Source: Alphaproteobacteria bacterium (lineage in GTDB: Bacteria; Pseudomonadota; Alphaproteobacteria; Rickettsiales; JAFLCR01). From it: DNA of 8,080 bases. The stretch lies in NCBI GenBank assembly GCA_017302755.1, contig JAFLCR010000103.1, positions 1 through 8,080 of the forward strand, written 5' to 3'. Under the pieces are notes generated by a model, which was not told where the DNA came from, did not search any database, and saw nothing but the letters and a program-made list of their open reading frames with translations. This document shows positions 6,317 through 8,080 of the stretch, one piece after another (the stretch's first letter is position 1; every line of letters begins with the position of its first letter). The position numbers and the translations under genes are program-made.

Positions 6317-7540
6317 TCATAACAGCCTGATAAGAATTTCTTTATTTAATGAATACCCGCTTTCTTCCCATTGCGCTTCCAGCCTGGCTAGCGTTTTTCC
6401 CATCTCCGGACCTGGCATAACGCCCTGTTTCTTAAGATCTTCCCCGGTCACAGGAAAAACCGGAACAGCCCAGCTTCCTGCCAGAGCGTGGAAAGCATCC
6501 ACATCCATGCCATCCGCCGCTTTCAGAAGCAGCGCGTCTTTGACGGCATCCGCCCCAAACCGGCGAATGGATTTTTTGAGTCCGGCCTCTTCCAGCGGCT
6601 CAGGAAGTGCCTGCTCCGCTTCCAGAATCACCCATCTCAGGCGCTGGTGTTCTTTATTGGAAAGCTTCCAGCGGCCCGCAAGCCAGGTGACATCCTCCTC
6701 TGGCGCTTTTCGAAGCAGCGCGCCAAGTCGCAGCACCGCATCGGCACCCTCGTTAAAACGCTGCTGCGCGCCGAGAAATGCCTCGAGCATCTCGATGCAC
6801 GCGCGCTCAAGGCAAAGATGCGGAAAGAGCCTGCATGACGCCATCGCTTGCAACGCCGCAACCGCCCCGTTTGCTTCCAGAAGCTTCAGCATCTCTACCC
6901 GGATGCGCTCGCCGGAAAGCGCATCCAGCATTGCCGCTTTTTCTGCACAGGCCGTAAGGCCGATTTCATCGGCATCGCCTTTGCCAAAGCGAGCATGAAA
7001 CCGAAAAAAACGCAGGATTCTAAGACCATCCTCGGCAATGCGCTGCCGGGCGTCGCCGATAAAGCGCACCCGCCCTGCCGAAAGATCCTCGCGTCCGCTG
7101 AAATAATCGTGCAACGCGCCTTCGGGGGTCAGGGACAAGGCGTTCATGGTAAAATCACGGCGCGACGCGTCCTCGCGCCAGTCGTCGGTGAAGGCGACCA
7201 CGGCGCGCCGCCCGTCCGTGGAAACGTCGCGCCGGAGTGTAGTGATCTCGATGCCGCGATGTTCCGATACCGCCGTCACCGTGCCGTGCTCAATGCCAGT
7301 GGGGACGGCTTTAATGCCTGCCGACTGGAGCGCCTGCGTCACCGCTTCCGGCGTGAGATTCGTGGCAAGATCAATGTCGCCCGGTGCAACAGCAAGCAAG
7401 CAGTCGCGCACGCACCCGCCGACGAAGCGAACATCGCCGCCCGCCTTACGCAGTGCCTCCACAACCAGCAAAACACCCGCTCCGGCAAGGAGGCGCTTGG
7501 CATCCGGCGTGGCATCTGAAATAATCACGTCCAAATTCAT
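6317..7540 (-). CDS. cca: CCA tRNA nucleotidyltransferase / poly(A) polymerase family (class II)
   Basis: The enzyme adds or repairs the 3' CCA end of tRNAs using CTP and ATP, in the cytosol. The 407-residue sequence shows the class II head domain in order: RFVGGCVRD (38-46), the metal-binding pair in GDIDLATN (D55, D57), TLRRD (101-105), SRRDFTMNAL (126-135) with the flexible-loop region before it, and EDGLRILRFFRF (170-181), followed by the helical neck/body. A closely related poly(A) polymerase cannot be separated by motif alone, but a CCA enzyme is the normal reading in alphaproteobacteria. I chose the ATG at 7540; in-frame GTG (7543) and TTG (7549) lie just upstream, and none has a strong Shine-Dalgarno. 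The gene is divergent from moxR, with a palindrome starting 12 bases before the ATG. The aminotransferase gene follows 76 bases downstream and might share the transcript. Confidence 0.92.
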   Translation of the reverse strand: MNLDVIISDATPDAKRLLAGAGVLLVVEALRKAGGDVRFVGGCVRDCLLAVAPGDIDLATNLTPEAVTQALQSAGIKAVPTGIEHGTVTAVSEHRGIEITTLRRDVSTDGRRAVVAFTDDWREDASRRDFTMNALSLTPEGALHDYFSGREDLSAGRVRFIGDARQRIAEDGLRILRFFRFHARFGKGDADEIGLTACAEKAAMLDALSGERIRVEMLKLLEANGAVAALQAMASCRLFPHLCLERACIEMLEAFLGAQQRFNEGADAVLRLGALLRKAPEEDVTWLAGRWKLSNKEHQRLRWVILEAEQALPEPLEEAGLKKSIRRFGADAVKDALLLKAADGMDVDAFHALAGSWAVPVFPVTGEDLKKQGVMPGPEMGKTLARLEAQWEESGYSLNKEILIRLL

Positions 7541-7552
7541 CACGTTCAAAAT

Positions 7553-7579
7553 TTTTCTTCAGCATTATGCTGAAGAAAA
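7553..7579. repeat. Perfect 13-bp inverted repeat in the cca-moxR divergent intergenic region
   Basis: TTTTCTTCAGCAT (7553-7565) and ATGCTGAAGAAAA (7567-7579) are exact reverse complements around a single central base at 7566. The symmetry stops immediately outside. Neither side is followed by a T-run suited to a terminator, so an operator is the better guess. Its edge is 12 bases from the cca ATG, so binding there, or folding of the cca leader into a 12-bp stem with a 3-base loop, could affect cca expression. On the minus strand the centre reads CATAAT, a 5/6 match to a -10 hexamer, but no good -35 was found at the right distance. Confidence 0.75.
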
Positions 7580-7599
7580 TGGAGGAGCGCCAGCGACGA

Positions 7600-7642
7600 C
7601 TAGCGCCACTTAAGGCGCGCAGCCCTAGCGGCGCTTGAGCGC
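7600..7642. repeat. Two imperfect direct repeats 25 bases apart upstream of moxR
   Basis: CTAGCGCCACTTAAGGCGC (7600-7618) recurs with changes as CTAGCGGCGCTTGAGCGC (7625-7642). Each copy also holds a small dyad: GCGCC/GGCGC with a 6-base gap in the first, and GCGCT/AGCGC with a 2-base gap in the second. The pair ends about 22 bases before the moxR ATG. It may be a regulator-binding pair or chance similarity in GC-rich DNA. Confidence 0.35.
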
Positions 7643-7664
7643 AACGATAAACCTATGGCATTCC

Positions 7665-8080
7665 ATGTCCCTCGCCGCCACCGCGCCCTTATCCGAATCC
7701 CCCGCCGCCAAGGATCTGACCGCCGCCGTCAGTGAGCTGACAAGCGCGCGCAATGCCGTGCGCGACATCATCTACGGACAGGACGAGGTCATCAACCTCG
7801 CCCTCACCTCCCTGCTTTCCGGCGGGCATACGCTGCTGGTGGGCATGCCGGGCGTGGCGAAAACGCTGCTCGTCTCCACCCTCGCCACGGTGCTGGGGCT
7901 TTCCTCGAAGCGCGTGCAATGCACGCCGGACCTCATGCCTTCCGACATCCTCGGCAGCGAAATCCTCGACGAATCGGCCGGGGGTAAGCGGGAGTTCCGC
8001 TTCCTGCATGGGCCGGTGTTCTGCCAGCTGCTCATGGCCGACGAAATCAACCGCGCCAGCCCGCGCACCCAGTCGGCGCT
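7665..8080 (+). CDS. MoxR-family AAA+ ATPase, 5' part (runs off the window)
   Basis: The first 138 residues of a MoxR-type AAA+ ATPase are present, and the frame is open to the window edge. MoxR proteins are ATP-driven chaperone-like machines that usually help mature or insert metal into partner proteins, often with VWA/DUF58 proteins encoded next to them. The family signatures are IIYGQDEVI (35-43), the Walker A motif GMPGVAKT (60-67), VQCTPDLMPSDILGSEI (84-100), FRFLHGPVF (111-119) and Walker B LLMADEINRASPRTQSA (122-138). Sensor and arginine-finger regions lie beyond 8080. The ATG at 7665 is chosen because the conserved region begins about 25-30 residues later, as is typical; no clear Shine-Dalgarno is visible. 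In alphaproteobacteria a moxR-DUF58-DUF4159 cluster commonly lies near cca, so those genes are expected just beyond the window; that is inference. Confidence 0.92.
   Translation, partial: MSLAATAPLSESPAAKDLTAAVSELTSARNAVRDIIYGQDEVINLALTSLLSGGHTLLVGMPGVAKTLLVSTLATVLGLSSKRVQCTPDLMPSDILGSEILDESAGGKREFRFLHGPVFCQLLMADEINRASPRTQSA

Noticed and set aside
6848..7519. Plus-strand open frame of 223 codons opposite cca
   Set aside because: It lies fully inside cca, which has all its catalytic motifs on the other strand.
7553..7579. The palindrome as a transcription terminator
   Set aside because: It lies between two divergent gene starts, not ends, the stem is AT-rich at its base, and no T-tract follows it in either direction.
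7567..7638. Possible 23-residue small ORF (starting MLKKMEERQRR) between cca and moxR
   Set aside because: It has no Shine-Dalgarno, its start lies in one arm of the palindrome, and there is no homology evidence; it is most likely chance.
7689..8009. Minus-strand open frame opposite the 5' part of moxR
   Set aside because: The plus strand encodes Walker A, Walker B and other MoxR motifs; the reverse frame is Gly/His/Arg-rich and unrecognised.

Overview
The window looks like an alphaproteobacterial chromosome segment. The evidence is protein-level resemblance of the PurD, YciB, CCA-transferase and MoxR products, a Tat-dependent PhoX phosphatase, and a cca gene placed divergently from a moxR gene. 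It is GC-rich throughout but uneven: hand counts give 46 G+C of 60 at 181-240 and 43 of 60 at 301-360, against 27 of 60 at 961-1020. No tRNA, rRNA, CRISPR array or transposase was recognised.

Layout. 78-1214 (+) is one uninterrupted reading frame. Its first ~140 codons are a small class I SAM-dependent methyltransferase, and the rest is the C-terminal ~235 residues of phosphoribosylamine-glycine ligase (PurD). The join near 498-513 looks like a chimera, either an assembly join or a true fusion/deletion. Next come yciB/ispZ (1762-1208, -), which touches the purD stop convergently, and a divergent response regulator of the PhoB type (1915-2616, +). Three bases after phoB is a small exported or membrane-anchored protein of unknown function (2620-2883). 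After it lies a PhoX-type alkaline phosphatase whose twin-arginine signal peptide is clearly encoded (about 2950-3050) but has no ATG/GTG/TTG start in frame. phoX converges with, and overlaps by 21 bases, a divergent PLP-dependent aminotransferase-fold gene (6240-4783, -). Upstream of that is cca (7540-6317, -). A 124-base intergenic region with a perfect 13-bp inverted repeat separates cca from moxR (7665 to the window end, +, partial).

How the genes work together. The clearest functional unit is phosphate starvation: PhoB, a small secreted protein and the periplasmic phosphatase PhoX lie in one direction with almost no spacing after phoB. A PhoB-box-like pair of 11-nt-spaced half-sites, with a fitting -10 element, lies upstream of the aminotransferase gene and may bring it into the same regulon; this is inference. 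The remaining genes (purine synthesis remnant, membrane/septation protein, tRNA CCA addition, MoxR chaperone ATPase) are housekeeping and not obviously linked to it.

I see no strong case for a wholly new system. The points most worth checking are the methyltransferase-PurD chimera, the missing phoX start codon, the aminotransferase with replaced active-site positions, and the cca-moxR palindrome.
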